Source: Welwitschia mirabilis (Eukaryota; Gnetophyta; Gnetopsida; Welwitschiales). From it: a stretch of 64,000 nucleotides of DNA. The translations under genes were made by a program, and so were the position numbers. This document shows positions 1 to 12,250 of the stretch, in pieces. The notes under the pieces were generated by a model that had not been told where the DNA came from, did no database searches, and saw only the letters and a list, made by a program, of their open reading frames with translations. Each line of letters begins with the position of its first letter. The first letter of the stretch is position 1. The DNA lies in contig JBOZIK010000001.1 in assembly GCA_051453625.1 (NCBI GenBank), positions 22,119,455-22,183,454 on the forward strand, read 5' to 3'.

Positions 1-1260
1 AGCAGGATAAGAAAAAGTAATATGATCAAGATCTATGGGAATATGCACATTAAGAGATGCTATAATAGATTTGACTATCTCATCACCCTAGACACTATCG
101 ACTCTGGAATGTCTATAGTCACACTTTGCTAAATGAAGACAATGCACTAGCACATATCCACCATCTAATCCTCTGTGTGCTAGACTCTCCTCTCAATTGA
201 TGGGATCTGCTGCTCAACTCTCTGCTCGAAGAATAGAATCCGCTACTTAACTCTTTGCTTAAATATCTACAACCTATGATCAATAAATCCTTTAAGGCTC
301 TCAGTAGTATCAGCCAGAAGGGTGTGGATTTTCTCTAATGAAGCTCCAACTGTAGGTTTCTATGCATGAGGTCTTTCTGCCTCTTCTGGTATCTGTATAC
401 CCATATCCTATAAATAGCAAGTATAAGTCTAAATATGTGAGATACATCGCTCACTTATAGGCTTAAGTATCCCAAATCATCTAAACAAAGCTAAGAGGAG
501 GCATGAATAACTAAGTGTTTGTATATGTCATGTCTCAATTATAGACCTAAGTCTCTTCCAGATAAAGGTCGATAAATCCATTTGCTTCCCCTAATGGAAA
601 GTTACCAGAATCTGTAAATGTGTGACTATCATGGTATGATGAACTGATATTATGAATCAGTCCTCTGTGTAAAACTCTATATGCGGGGGTTAGCTAGGTA
701 ACATTTACCCCCCGTCGATCAGTGGTCATATCAATTGGAATGTCTAAAATGGTACCATAAGCTCGACCCTCCTCTGTCCCATTAGCTGAATAAATATGAA
801 ATCTCCTAAGTTCTCTAAGATCTATGATGATTACAATGTGAGATGAAAGGATAGCTATCTCATAGTCTCAAATGTATGCAACAATCATGTCCTGTAGCTA
901 ACCACAAGTGTCTGATCGCCTTTCTATATGCATGGTGTCATAGAACTCTCTTATCCTAAAAGCATAATATGCATCATGCGCATCTATGATCCATTTAAGC
1001 TATAACTATGTTAATCTATGATCAACCTCAGGCTCTATGCAGCTTATGAAATCTCCAAAATATCTCTCGACATGAATGCTAGCTGTCTGTATGCTCAATG
1101 ATCGTCCATGTCGAGGTGACGGGTGTATGGGCTTTGTATATTATATATTAGGCTCAATCAAAGGACCTATTACTTATCCTACAAAATAAACTGAAGCCTC
1201 TTTCTGACTATTTCTATGTGTATGTGGCCTACTCAACAACAAACACTAAACTCATCATGT
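1..1260 (-). pseudogene. E1 extra ORF downstream of pol (env-position ORF), decayed
   Basis: This minus-strand stretch is homologous, in inverted orientation, to the plus-strand region 14062-15360 of E2. The two share runs such as a common start near a CACATA-rich segment, the block coding FWRxxHE/FWRFHK-like words and the phrase REFYNT. Both are broken by stops, many of the TAG/TAA type. The part nearest base 1 (about 180-330) reads as charged heptad-like segments with repeated EQRVEQQ wording, suggesting a coiled coil. No clear signal peptide or fusion-type membrane segment is visible. In Athila elements the ORF after integrase is called env-like from its position. That is the basis for the name; envelope function is not shown by the sequence. 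It may equally be a lineage-specific ORF of unknown role. Confidence 0.5.
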
Positions 1261-1452
1261 AAAAATAGATAAACAAGTCAAAAACGTTGCATGGATGCAC
1301 AATAATGACTTCTAAAATTGATAAAAACTATCAAAAACACTGAAAATATATCATAGCCTCCCCTCCCCCTTTTTCAAAATATGCAATGCATCCCAAATTA
1401 CCTAATCATGAGAAAAGAAATGGAGAAAAATGAAAAAAATCTGAACACTGTG

Positions 1453-2256
1453 NNNNNNNNNNNNNNNNNNNNNNNNNNNNNNNNNNNNNNNNNNNNNNNN
1501 NNNNNNNNNNNNNNNNNNNNNNNNNNNNNNNNNNNNNNNNNNNNNNNNNNNNNNNNNNNNNNNNNNNNNNNNNNNNNNNNNNNNNNNNNNNNNNNNNNNN
1601 NNNNNNNNNNNNNNNNNNNNNNNNNNNNNNNNNNNNNNNNNNNNNNNNNNNNNNNNNNNNNNNNNNNNNNNNNNNNNNNNNNNNNNNNNNNNNNNNNNNN
1701 NNNNNNNNNNNNNNNNNNNNNNNNNNNNNNNNNNNNNNNNNNNNNNNNNNNNNNNNNNNNNNNNNNNNNNNNNNNNNNNNNNNNNNNNNNNNNNNNNNNN
1801 NNNNNNNNNNNNNNNNNNNNNNNNNNNNNNNNNNNNNNNNNNNNNNNNNNNNNNNNNNNNNNNNNNNNNNNNNNNNNNNNNNNNNNNNNNNNNNNNNNNN
1901 NNNNNNNNNNNNNNNNNNNNNNNNNNNNNNNNNNNNNNNNNNNNNNNNNNNNNNNNNNNNNNNNNNNNNNNNNNNNNNNNNNNNNNNNNNNNNNNNNNNN
2001 NNNNNNNNNNNNNNNNNNNNNNNNNNNNNNNNNNNNNNNNNNNNNNNNNNNNNNNNNNNNNNNNNNNNNNNNNNNNNNNNNNNNNNNNNNNNNNNNNNNN
2101 NNNNNNNNNNNNNNNNNNNNNNNNNNNNNNNNNNNNNNNNNNNNNNNNNNNNNNNNNNNNNNNNNNNNNNNNNNNNNNNNNNNNNNNNNNNNNNNNNNNN
2201 NNNNNNNNNNNNNNNNNNNNNNNNNNNNNNNNNNNNNNNNNNNNNNNNNNNNNNNN
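1453..2256. other. assembly gap, 804 N
   Basis: AAAAATGAAAAAAATCTGAA-type sequence with ACACTGTG lies on the left and a near-identical copy on the right, so the gap may hide a tandem repeat or an unmerged overlap. Confidence 0.9.
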
Positions 2257-2795
2257 AAAAATGGAAAAAATTTGAACACTGTGTATGTAATGGGCCCCAT
2301 AAGAAGTGAAAAATCAAAGTACTCAAATGAAAAATCTAATTTAGTAAAGTCATAGATCATATCGTACTGATCAATTTTGCCTAAAGGACCACTATGATTC
2401 GATTTACAGTTTGTGAGAAGACAAGTGTAAAAAGTTAAAACCTGAAAATACCTTATAATATGCAAAAGTGATCATAACCCAAAAAATACGCAGTGAAATT
2501 TAAATCCGTAAGTTCAAAAATGAAGAGCACAACAAACTAATTGATATACATCAAAACTACATATCAAAAAGTTGAAAAATGAAAGAAAAAAATGAAAAAT
2601 TAAGAGGAGAGAGAAACATACCTCATTTTTGCGAATTTGAAGAAATGTTGCAACTCTGGCAATGAAATCAGGCAGGAAAAGTTCTAAAATGCTGGTACTA
2701 GCCAGAGGGGTTATCATATCTTAAAAGAACAAAGGAAAACTTCAAGAAAATGAGTGAAAATGAGGAGAAAAGGGTTTGGGTAGTGCTTTTATCGC

Positions 2796-2904
2796 ACTAT
2801 CATCCAGTCGCGTCATCCAGACAACAACCCTAAGACGACTGATAGTAAAAATTAGACTATCGTCTGCCATTGTATCATCTAGATGATAATGGGGATGATA
2901 GAGG
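2796..2904. repeat. hyphenated palindrome units, E1 spacer
   Basis: ACTATCATCCAGTCG at 2796, and GACTATCGTCTGCC...ATCTAGATGATAATGGGGATGATAG at 2855-2904. Same motif as in the LTRs and leaders. Confidence 0.6.
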
Positions 2905-4739
2905 AAAAATAATTTCTTAGAAAAAATTGTCAGCACAAGAAAGTTAGGCTCAAATAGGATCATTGAAGTGATTATTCTAAAAAGGAAAAAGACAAAATCT
3001 TAAAAAGCACATAAAAAGCATAAGAAAAATAGGGAAAAAATCAAAGAAAGAAGGATAGGAACACATAAAATGAAAAACTATGGCTAAAGAAAATAGAATA
3101 TCTAGGTTGAAAACCTGCAATAAGAACTGGATAAATGTGCCCAAACAAAAAAAATAATAGCATGATAGACTTAGAATTCAATAATCTACAAGGAAACTCA
3201 TGAAGATTATGGAAAAGATGATCTTTTAAAAATTGTTTTTATGAAAATTTATTTTCAGAAAAAATGATTGATAGCAAGAAAACTACTAAATGATTAAGGT
3301 CCTAAAAAGTCCTAAAAATAGATAAGAAAATGCAAAAATGACTTTGAAATAATAGAATCAAAAACTAAAGAAAACTAGAGTGAAAATAGACATAGGGAAC
3401 AAGGAGAAGATTGTTTACCTATCCTAAGTACTAACTTAGCAAACTCTTAAGGAAAACATTATAACATCACTTGAGTAAATATGCATGAAAAAAATGTATT
3501 AACTCCATGCAGTTCATTAAAAAAGGTAGTAGTTATGACGATATTCAAAGTTTCAAGTATGTAGAACAATAAATGTCAAAATCAAAAGTTACTTAGAAAT
3601 GCACTCACCTGCTTCCACCTCACAAACTCACTGAAATATCCAAAAGTGAAATGAACAAGTGGGAATACTAAGAGTCTAGAAAACAAGCAATGCCTTTAAT
3701 AAGACCAGGAATATCACTGGTCACTAACCTCAAAGTATTTATTCTTTTGTCATGATGAGAGGAGTGAAATCACTATCAAAGGAGTAAGGACCCACGAAGC
3801 ATGCCCAACTGACTCCCTAGTGGAGTTCTCACAACTATCATATTACACTGCCAAAGGCTTCGCTCGGAAATATTTGCCTTGGTGTAATTGCAGTAGGACA
3901 TCATGGTGATTATGTTTTTGAGATAGAATAAATAGAAAACATCATGGAGTTTATTNNNNNNNNNNNNNNNNNNNNNNNNNNNNNNNNNNNNNNNNNNNNN
4001 NNNNNNNNNNNNNNNNNNNNNNNNNNNNNNNNNNNNNNNNNNNNNNNNNNNNNNNNNNNNNNNNNNNNNNNNNNNNNNNNNNNNNNNNNNNNNNNNNNNN
4101 NNNNNNNNNNNNNNNNNNNNNNNNNNNNNNNNNNNNNNNNNNNNNNNNNNNNNNNNNNNNNNNNNNNNNNNNNNNNNNNNNNNNNNNNNNNNNNNNNNNN
4201 NNNNNNNNNNNNNNNNNNNNNNNNNNNNNNNNNNNNNNNNNNNNNNNNNNNNNNNNNNNNNNNNNNNNNNNNNNNNNNNNNNNNNNNNNNNNNNNNNNNN
4301 NNNNNNNNNNNNNNNNNNNNNNNNNNNNNNNNNNNNNNNNNNNNNNNNNNNNNNNNNNNNNNTTGAGATATAATAAATATAAAACATCTTGGAGTTTATT
4401 TTATAATCTCTCTTTTCTTTTTTTTTTTAAGACCAAAATTTCCACATGATCATACACTCACAAAAAATAAAGGTGAATAAGTGAGATAAAAGATAAAAAA
4501 GAACACTCCCAAACAACATAAGATTTAAAAACCATTGAAAAAACACAAGAAACTAAGGCATCTTCCTTTAAATAAAGTCTATAGACATGGGAATGTCTCA
4601 AGATTGGGTGAATGCAATCTTACCGCTTGTAAATGCCCAAGTATAAAACAAATCATGATACTTTACAAAGTAATACATAAGTCAAGTTTGAAAGATGATC
4701 AAGTAAAATCATGATATTTAACCAAAGGAGTAAGCTAAG

Positions 4740-6060
4740 TAAGAACTTAGACAATAATAGGAAGGAAGTCCTTCTCACTGAGGGGAATCTCCAAAATAAA
4801 TGTTTCTACCATGTTCACAGTTGCATCTAAAGATCCATCATATAATTTCAACCGTTGCCTATGAATCTTCTAAATTTCTTTATTTTCCAAATCTAAAATC
4901 TTAACTAAATCATTAAAATGCACTTTCTTTACAAGATAAGGATCTAACCATTTAGAGATCAACGTGTTATTCAAAAGGTGAACTCTCATGTTATACAATA
5001 AAATAAGTGGACTAGGTTCAAACTTTTTATGAGAAATCCTTTTATCATGTTTGAACTTTGCTTAGGCTATATGAATTAATTAAGGATGTATGGCAATGGT
5101 TATTTTTTCGTCAAGATGTTCTAATTGGGCTAATCTATACTTAAGATTTTTATCAAGATATATAAGATTTAGTTGATGAGATGTACAATAAGTATTGTAA
5201 TATACATCAACCGGTAAGACACAAACTTTACTATAAATAATTTCGTAATGTAAGAAACCAAGAGAAGTACGTCAAGTAGTATAGTAGGCACAAAGTATGT
5301 CTTTAAGCTTAGAAGACCAAGTATTTTTGTTAATAAAGACAAGTTTTTAAAGCATTTTATTTTTCTTTTAGTATTTTCAGCTTGTCCATTTGTCTAAGGA
5401 TGATAATATAAGCTATACTATGTTCAATACCAATGGATAGAAGAAGTTTTTTAAAAAGTGAATTTATGAAATGAGTACCCTAATTACTAATGATAACTCT
5501 AAGAAAACCAAACCTCTAAAAAATATAAGATCTAAAAAAATGATAGAAAGTTCGGGCATCATTCAAAAAAGTAGGTATGGCTTTAACTCATTTAGTTATG
5601 TAATTAATAGCCACTAAAATGTAATTTTTATTGAAAGAAGATGGGTGAATAGGGCCCATAAAATCAATACCCCAACAATCAAGAGGCTCACACTCAAGAA
5701 TAGGTCTAAGGGGCATTTCTTGTAAATGAACAAGACTATTAAAATGCTGACAGGAATTACACCTTCTAACAAAATCAAATGAATCATGAAAAAGAGAAGG
5801 CCAGTAAAAACCAAAATGAAGGATTTTCATGGTAGTTTTATGTCCACTAAAATTTTCTCTACAAATATTACTATGAGAAAGATGAAGAATCTCAAGTATT
5901 TACCAATTGGGCATACATTTTCTCATAATCTGGTCTTTGCATCTACGGTACAAATGTGCCTTGATTCACTCATAGTTACCTATATGATGAAGAAAAGATT
6001 TACATTTGTGATAGGCTAATGTTGTAGTGTTTTCATAGTTACAAGTATTTGACAATGTTA
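4740..6060 (-). pseudogene. E1 integrase (Athila), broken
   Basis: The catalytic core is clearest at 5588-5830. A segment coding WGIDFMGPIHPSS holds the first catalytic Asp, preceded by CNSCQHF from the end of the zinc-binding region. Downstream (about 5480-5300) the second catalytic position reads SN before GTHF, where the family has Asp, and the third motif reads TNGQAEN with the Glu kept. The C-terminal region runs to about 4750 and ends in the HRQRLKLYDGS-type sequence usual at the end of gypsy integrases. Multiple stops and frame changes occur. Integrase would insert the element cDNA into chromosomal DNA; this copy cannot be functional. Confidence 0.85.
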
Positions 6061-7490
6061 GCATACCATGGAGGAGGATGAAAAGAAAAAACAATGAAAA
6101 GCTACTCATCAAGAAAGGAATCATTAATGAGAATGTTATCTGGAGGAGAAGAAAGTTAAGACAAATGATTGGCCATAGAATTATGCTTCCCTACTTTATC
6201 TATAATGGTCAAATTGAATTCTTGCATAAGAAGGATCCATCTAATCAAATAGGCACTAGAATCGTTCTTGGTCATGAGGTAATAAATGACAACATGGTCA
6301 GTATAAAAATTCATGTGAAAGCCTAAAAAATAGTATCTAAGAAAATCCAAGCAAAAGATAATGGCAAGCATTTCTTTTTTCTATAATGGTATAATTCATC
6401 TGAGCTTTAGACAATGACTTGCTATGATAAGATATAACTTTAAAATCATTCTGATAATGGTAAAGAACCCCGCCCATGGCAAAGTTACTAGCATCACAGA
6501 TAAGCTCAAAGTTAAGTATCCAATTAGGTCCTGTTACTATAGTAGCATAAGATAATCTACATTTAAGCCTATCAAAAGCAAATTGGCAAGATTCATTCCA
6601 TTATAATTTGGCATCTTTCCCTAGTAACAAGTGAAGGGGTTTATAAATAGAAGCATAATCACGAATGAACCAATAGTAAAAACCACAATAATCAAGAAAA
6701 TATTGGACCTGTTTAACATTTGTAGGGGGACTAAGATTTTGAAAAATACTAACTTTAGAAACATCCATTTTAATCCCCTTCTGAAAAAAATGATAACCTA
6801 AAATAATGCCACTCTCTATAAGAAAATGACTCTTTTTCTAACTTAAACAGAAGCCACGAGAAATGCATTGATCTAAGACTTTCTTTAAACTATCTAAGAT
6901 TTGTTTAAAAGTTTCAGCATAGATAGAGAAGTCGTTCCTAAAAATCTCAATGGAAACCTCAATCATATCAGAAAAGATATCCATCATAGCACACTAAAAA
7001 GTACTGAGAGCATTGCAAAGTTTAAAAGGCATGTATCTAAAAGCAAAGATACCAAAATAAGAAGTGAAGGTAGATTTAGCTTGGTTCTCAATAGCAATGC
7101 AAACTTAATTGTAACCACTATAACCATCAAGGAAACAGTAAAAAGAATGACCATAAATCCTATCAATAATTTAATTGAGAAAAGGCAAAGAATAGTGGTC
7201 TTTTTGATTAATTATTTAGTTTTCGGAAATTTATGCACATACATCATTTTCCCATCCTTTTTAGGTACTATTGTCAAGGGGCTAACCCACTCACTATTAG
7301 CAATGGAGTAAATGATTCCAGCATTTATAAGTTTTATGATTTCATCTTTTACAATTTGCTTTAGGACTGGATTAAGTCTACATTGGGGTTGCCTTTTAGG
7401 TTTAGCATTTTCTTTGAGGTAGATTTTGTGGTGCATAATGAAAGTAGGTATGGATGATAGATCATTATGGGACCAAGCAAACACATGAAT
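6060..7490 (-). pseudogene. E1 reverse transcriptase-RNase H (Athila), broken
   Basis: The N-terminal RT segment at 7212-7484 contains RRQPQ-like, LNAGIIYSIANSEWVSP-like and VPKKDG words characteristic of Athila RT. The catalytic box, usually F/YxDD, is at 6932-6943 and reads FRND, so the first Asp is lost by a G-to-A type change. RNase H follows at about 6156-6450 with YTDHVV, LIRWILLMQEF and a terminal ANHLS. Stops break the frame several times. RT-RNase H would copy element RNA into cDNA in cytoplasmic particles. Domain order between protease (upstream) and integrase (downstream) is normal for the lineage. Confidence 0.88.
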
Positions 7491-7958
7491 CTTTGATTCT
7501 AAAAGAGAAATGAGATTGGATTCTTATTGAGGTAAAAGGTTTTTTATTGATAATCAATGGTTTATTTAGATCTCTATTCAGAAAAATGTACTTCAATTCA
7601 CTATCTAAATGTTTCATGTTTAGGTTTAGGTTTAGATTTTTAGTTTTTAAAAAATTTCTCAAAAAAGTTGACTGTCATCTCAGACTATCATCCAGACATC
7701 AGAAGTGGACGACTGACTAGATTAGAAAACACAGTTGACAAATGGTCAAACTCAAGTTGATCGTTAAGCATATAAAAGTAGTCTACTTTTAATTTATCAT
7801 CACAAGATTGACTCACGAAGCATGGATCATCTCTCTTTAAGTGGACGGTGCTATAAAAACAAGGTTAGTTTTATTTCTTCTTCTAAACTTAAGTCATTGT
7901 CTAAATTTTTTTTGGCTGCATCAAACACTCTTATTGAAAATTATTTGTTTTTAAAATG
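7491..7958 (-). other. E1 protease-RT linker
   Basis: Linker between the protease and RT coding parts. No domain is recognised. One unit of the hyphenated palindrome lies at 7683-7714; the equivalent place in E8 has another at 39855-39886. Confidence 0.5.
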
Positions 7959-8480
7959 TCATTTCATTAATCCGATTCTTATGTCTATTATGCAATAGGC
8001 TGTTGCATAGAAAGCTCTACCTAGAAGTAGGGGATATCTACTATGTTGATCAACTTCTAAAATAACTACATAGATAGGGTAGAAGGCTTCCTTTATTTGA
8101 ATAACCAATTCCTTGATCATATCTAATGGTTTCTTTATGGATGTATCGGCTAACCCCAAGATAATATGTGTAGGTTCTACTCTTTCTTCCAACCCAAGAT
8201 GTTGACAAATGTGTAAGGGCATAATGTTGACATTAGCTCTTATATCAATTAAGGCTTTCTTTATTCTATGGTTTTCCTNNNNNNNNNNNNNNNNNNNNNN
8301 NNNNNNNNNNNNNNNNNNNNNNNNNNNNNNNNNNNNNNNNNNNNNNNNNNNNNNNNNNNNNNNNNNNNNNNNNNNNNNTTCCTCTAAACTTATACTAATA
8401 GTTGCCACCCTTGGATATTTAAACTTTGAACATTTTTTATATACCAAGTTGCTAACGGATTGAGCTAGGAAGACTTTACT
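7959..8480 (-). pseudogene. E1 aspartic protease (Athila)
   Basis: The frame codes KKALIDIRANVNIMPLHIC at the active site. The catalytic Asp is kept but the following Gly of the D-T/L-G motif is replaced by Arg (GGA to AGA type). Farther on come GLADTSIKKPL, FYPIYVVILEVD and LLLGRAFYATA, matching the ILGRPFLAT flap and C-terminal motif of Athila proteases. A 100-base gap (8279-8378) cuts the N-terminal side. The protease would cleave the Gag-Pol polyprotein. The same domain in E8 is at 40118-40560. Confidence 0.85.
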
Positions 8481-8879
8481 AGAGATGGTTCATTTTTATT
8501 TCCTTCTTATTAGGTATTTCCATAGCTTAGAGTATCTTGAATTTTCTTATAAAAGTTTCCAAAAAGGTAAGTTGATGGTTATGTTTTACATTAAAGCTTT
8601 GAAATGATCATCAAATATGGAGTTTGTTGTTAGCCTATCTAACCATGAGGTGTAGGTGTCTTTTGTGAAGGATCTTTCTTTTGTTGTTAAGTGAGGAAGG
8701 AAAGGAATGGTTTTCTAAGATTTCTATGTCTTCTTACTTATCATTTTTATCACTTTGGAAAGTTGAAGCCTTATGAGTAGGAAGAGTTGTGTCAATTTCA
8801 CTTCTTATCACTACCTTACAATCCTTTTTCACTTCATTAGGGTTCAGTAAGGGTTGAGTCGTAAGAGACCTTTATGGTC

Positions 8880-10416
8880 TTTGATTAGCAAGCATAGTTT
8901 TTTGTAAAATACTCACAAGATTTTTTATGTTGGCATCTATCTTTTCTTGAGTTTTTCTCAACTCTTCAATAGAATTCCTAAGAGGATCACTATAGTTTTA
9001 GGAGTTGGAAGGGTCTTCTAAGTTGTTTGAGCTATTTAATTGAAAGTTTGAATGTTCAAATCTATTTCTGAAAGGTTGGAAATTAGGATGATTTGTTTGA
9101 AAATTTCTAGGATTTGGTTGTCACTCATCCTATTTTGAAAGTTGTGATTTTGGCCTTGTCTTTGGTTGTGGTTTTACATGTAGTTGGAAGATCTTTGGTA
9201 AGGGCATAAAATTCCTCATATATTTTCTCTTTATAAGTAGGAAGTAAAAGAAAATATTTTGTGATATGGTAACTATCTTCACACAAATTACATGTTAAAA
9301 CAATAACTTTACTCTTCTCGGTTGCCACTTTAGCATCAAGGATCATTTGGGTGTATTTCTCTAAGGTAGAAGTGAAATCCTTAATAATACTAGTTGGTTT
9401 ATTTTCTATTTTTTTTCAGTTTTCTCATGTTTGACTTCTTTTAAGTCCTTAATGATTTAACTTACTATTCAATATTCTCTAAAGGAGGGTTTAGGCTAGG
9501 TTTGACTTACTTCCACTAAATCTTCCAATACTTTCCAAGCATCTTCTAAGTTTTGATTTAACAGGTTACCTCTATAAGAAAAATCTACAAGTTGTTTGGT
9601 ATGACTATTTAACCCACTATAACAATAGTCAACTAGCTTTACCTCTAAAAAGGAATCTATGAGGTTTGAATTTAAAGCAACAAAGAATCGTTTATAAGTA
9701 AAGGTATACTCTTTGTTAAGTAATTGTTGGAAGTTGGTAACTTCTTTCTTATGTTTCCGGATGGTGGTTTCACTCATGAATTTCTTTATGAAGGCTTCTT
9801 AAACTTGACTCTAAGTTTCAAGATCTTTATGGAAAATCATTCTAAGCTAAAGTTTTGCTTTATTTCTCAAGGTGATGGGAAAGATAACCGTATAGGTTCT
9901 ATGAATTATTCATTTTTTACCATCTTCGAAAGTAAGAATAAGTTGTTTAATCTGGGCAATATGTTGTAAAGAATCTTCATTAGGTTCTCCACTAAAGGTA
10001 AGATAAGCATGTAAGTTTCAAAGTTCTACATTATCATCAGGAGATAAGTCAAAAGGAGTTTGGATTTCACATTTTTTATTTGCTACAAGATCTCTCAAAG
10101 TAACATGAGTATTGGGTTAAGAAGGAGTATAAGTAGGGGTTCTAATGAAAAGGGTTAGATTTAGAGAGATAAGTTGTTTAATTTTTTGTTTTGAGGTCAA
10201 CATAGGAAAATTAGACTCTGTAGAATTAAAAGCAGAAATTATAGAAAATTCAAAATCTTGCGTACCTTTGCTGATTTGACCTATTTCTATTTCAAGATTT
10301 ATCAAACCTTTTCTAATGTTTTCAGTAATTAACGGCTGCTCTCTTTGGTATTTTTTTCTTTTTGCTAGACTTAACCATTCATACTCTATTTTTAATTTGT
10401 AAAAGTGCCATCTCAT
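8880..10416 (-). pseudogene. E1 gag (Athila), broken
   Basis: The N-terminal part (10117-10416) is poorly conserved. The central Retrotrans_gag-type segment at 9496-9777 contains YSGLNSHTKQLVDFSYRG followed by NLEDAWKVLEDL, the usual end of the Athila gag core. A zinc-knuckle-like segment near 9250-9292 reads CNLCEDSYHITKYF, with the last Cys replaced by Phe. Next comes a helical stretch at about 8880-9000 (IEELRKTQEKIDANIKNL). Gag would form the particle and bind element RNA. Several stops and frame changes separate these pieces. Confidence 0.82.
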
Positions 10417-11136
10417 TCATCATCTGGACAATATCCTAGATGACAGAAATATAGAAATCACAAGAAAAGGAAAAGGANNNNNNNNNNNNNNNNNNNNNNN
10501 NNNNNNNNNNNNNNNNNNNNNNNNNNNNNNNNNNNNNNNNNNNNNNNNNNNNNNNNNNNNNNNNNNNNNNNNNNNNNNNNNNNNNNNNNNNNNNNNNNNN
10601 NNNNNNNNNNNNNNNNNNNNNNNNNNNNNNNNNNNNNNNNNNNNNNNNNNNNNNNNNNNNNNNNNNNNNNNNNNNNNNNNNNNNNNNNNNNNNNNNNNNN
10701 NNNNNNNNNNNNNNNNNNNNNNNNNNNNNNNNNNNNNNNNNNNNNNNNNNNNNNNNNNNNNNNNNNNNNNNNNNNNNNNNNNNNNNNNNNNNNNNNNNNN
10801 NNNNNNNNNNNNNNNNNNNNNNNNNNNNNNNNNNNNNNNNNNNNNNNNNNNNNNNNNNNNNNNNNNNNNNNNNNNNNNNNNNNNNNNNNNNNNNNNNNNN
10901 NNNAAAAAACCGGTTTTTTGATACAAAAAGCAGATGATCATCCACCTGTGCCATCTGGACAATAGAGTGGACGACATACTTTTATTATAGAACAAAAAAA
11001 GATACTTTAATTTAAAAAATAGAAAACTACCTCTACAAAAATGAGAAACCTATGCTACTAGAAGTACTATTACACTACTGCAGCAACAAGCATCCAAGTC
11101 GAAATACTTACGATAACTCTTGAACTCTAAGTAGCC
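10417..11136 (-). other. E1 leader between PBS and gag, with gap
   Basis: Untranslated leader. It holds palindrome units at 10411-10446 and 10931-10979 on either side of a 426-base gap. The equivalent leader of E8 has four units at about 100-base spacing. The gap therefore probably replaces further units that the assembly could not resolve. Confidence 0.6.
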
Positions 11137-11155
11137 TTCCTTGGCAATGATGCCA
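11137..11155 (-). other. E1 primer binding site, tRNA-Asp type
   Basis: On the minus strand the 19 bases TGGCATCATTGCCAAGGAA lie three bases inside the LTR end. They match the Athila PBS complementary to the 3' end of tRNA-Asp, differing only by C-to-T and G-to-A type changes. This fixes the position of the 5' LTR end and the strand of the element. Confidence 0.82.
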
Positions 11156-11158
11156 AGA

Positions 11159-12250
11159 TGTTGCAGTGCATATTTATCCAATGTTTACATCCTAATTAGA
11201 ATCCTATTAACTATAAATAATATGCACAAACATAACACACTAATATAGACGGGAGTGACCTAAATGTCGTAATTCATTGAAAGCCAAAATATAGAAATAA
11301 GAGAGTTGCTTTCAAGAAGAAAAAATACTGTAATCCTAAATTATAGAAATACCTTGCAATGCATGAAAAATGAAATAAAACACACTTGTACAAGATTAAT
11401 CTAAAAAAGGAAATAACAATGCACCTAAACTAATCAAGCATAACCTTGACAAAGGTTTTCCTCATAATCTATATCACAAGAGAAGCTATCACTAAATCTC
11501 AAGCAACATAAACTATGAAGGAGAATATCATTTATATATTAAACATAAAAGAAATGTTTTATATTAAAAGCCACACCACAACTATATTATAATGTAGCTA
11601 CACCTTAATAAAGGAAACACTACCCAATACCAAGGAAACATCTCTCTGAAATTACACAATGGTTCTCCAGTCTCTCGGTCTCCTGTTATCAGTATGTTGG
11701 ATACAATTGAAGATGATCAAGATTTGAGGAGGATATCTCTAGTTATTAACTCAAAACATGAAATAAAACTTGACAGAAAGGCACAGTGAAAACTCTAACC
11801 ACCATGCAAAGAGAAAATTAGAATAAGTAACGAAGGTTTAGGTGAACATTTAATGTGGGTGTTGTAATCAGTATCGTCCAGCTAGTCATCAAGATGATAA
11901 AAAAGACATTGACAACTCATAGTTAATTCCTCATCTGCTACCAATTTGACTACCTGTTAGACCTGTCATCATGCAGTGGTGTGCTTGTCCATCATTTCAT
12001 CTAGATGATGGCCTTTCAATGGATATTTAATTAATGCATTAGCCTTGTTGTTTACAAGAAATTATCATCCAAAATACCAATTATTCATATTTACTTAGAA
12101 TGCTTTATAATTTATCTAGAAAATTGCATATTTCTATTCTTTTTATCTTACTTCTCCATTATCATGAAAACTAAGCATTTATCTACCAATTTATCTGCAA
12201 AACAACTCAGAATATCTTATCAAATATATGTGAGTTGGCAACGTAACACA
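11159..12250 (-). repeat. E1 5' LTR
   Basis: About 1.09 kb, with TG...CA ends on the minus strand (begins TGTGTTACG at 12250, ends GCAACA at 11159). It aligns through its length with the E2 3' LTR in opposite orientation and with E8 LTRs and the E11 LTR. Shared blocks include the CACACTA(A/G)TATAGACGGGAGT region and the TGACAAAGGTT block. Palindrome units are at 11871-11910 and 11985-12013. Confidence 0.85.

Larger units (their letters stand above)
1261..4700 (-). other. E1 spacer between integrase and extra ORF
   Basis: Non-coding spacer of the element. A block at 3660-3955 (ACTAAGAGTCTAGAAAACAAGCAATGCC and following) is conserved in E2 (inverted, 12260-12490), E8 (35300-35560) and E7 (46260-46450). 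Two units of the hyphenated palindrome occur at 2796-2904. The spacer holds two gaps with similar sequence on both sides: about 27 bases around 1453-2256 and about 38 bases around 3956-4362. The apparent ORFs crossing the gaps are artefacts of runs of N. Confidence 0.7.
1..12250 (-). mobile_element. E1: Athila-type Ty3/gypsy retrotransposon, 3' LTR outside window
   Basis: Reading the minus strand from high to low coordinates gives 5' LTR, a PBS matching the tRNA-Asp type, gag, aspartic protease, RT-RNase H, integrase, a non-coding spacer and an extra ORF. This order and the protease and RT wording fit the Athila lineage. Every domain carries stops and frameshifts, so the copy is dead. The 5' LTR ends exactly where E2, in opposite orientation, begins, and E2 sequence is collinear from base 12251. 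I infer that E1 inserted into the spacer of E2. The first five flanking bases (TGATT at 12251-12255) would be the target duplication, whose partner lies outside the window. Three large gaps (1453-2256, 3956-4362, 10478-10903) lie inside. Confidence 0.88.

Noticed and set aside
1381-2465. Long ORFs on both strands across 1381-2465
   Set aside because: They are open only because of a run of N (1453-2256); the flanking codons show no domain.
5786-6326. Plus-strand ORFs of 77 and 82 codons
   Set aside because: Antisense shadows of the E1 integrase and RNase H.
6901-7311. 136-codon plus-strand ORF
   Set aside because: Antisense shadow of the E1 RT, which has clear family motifs on the minus strand.
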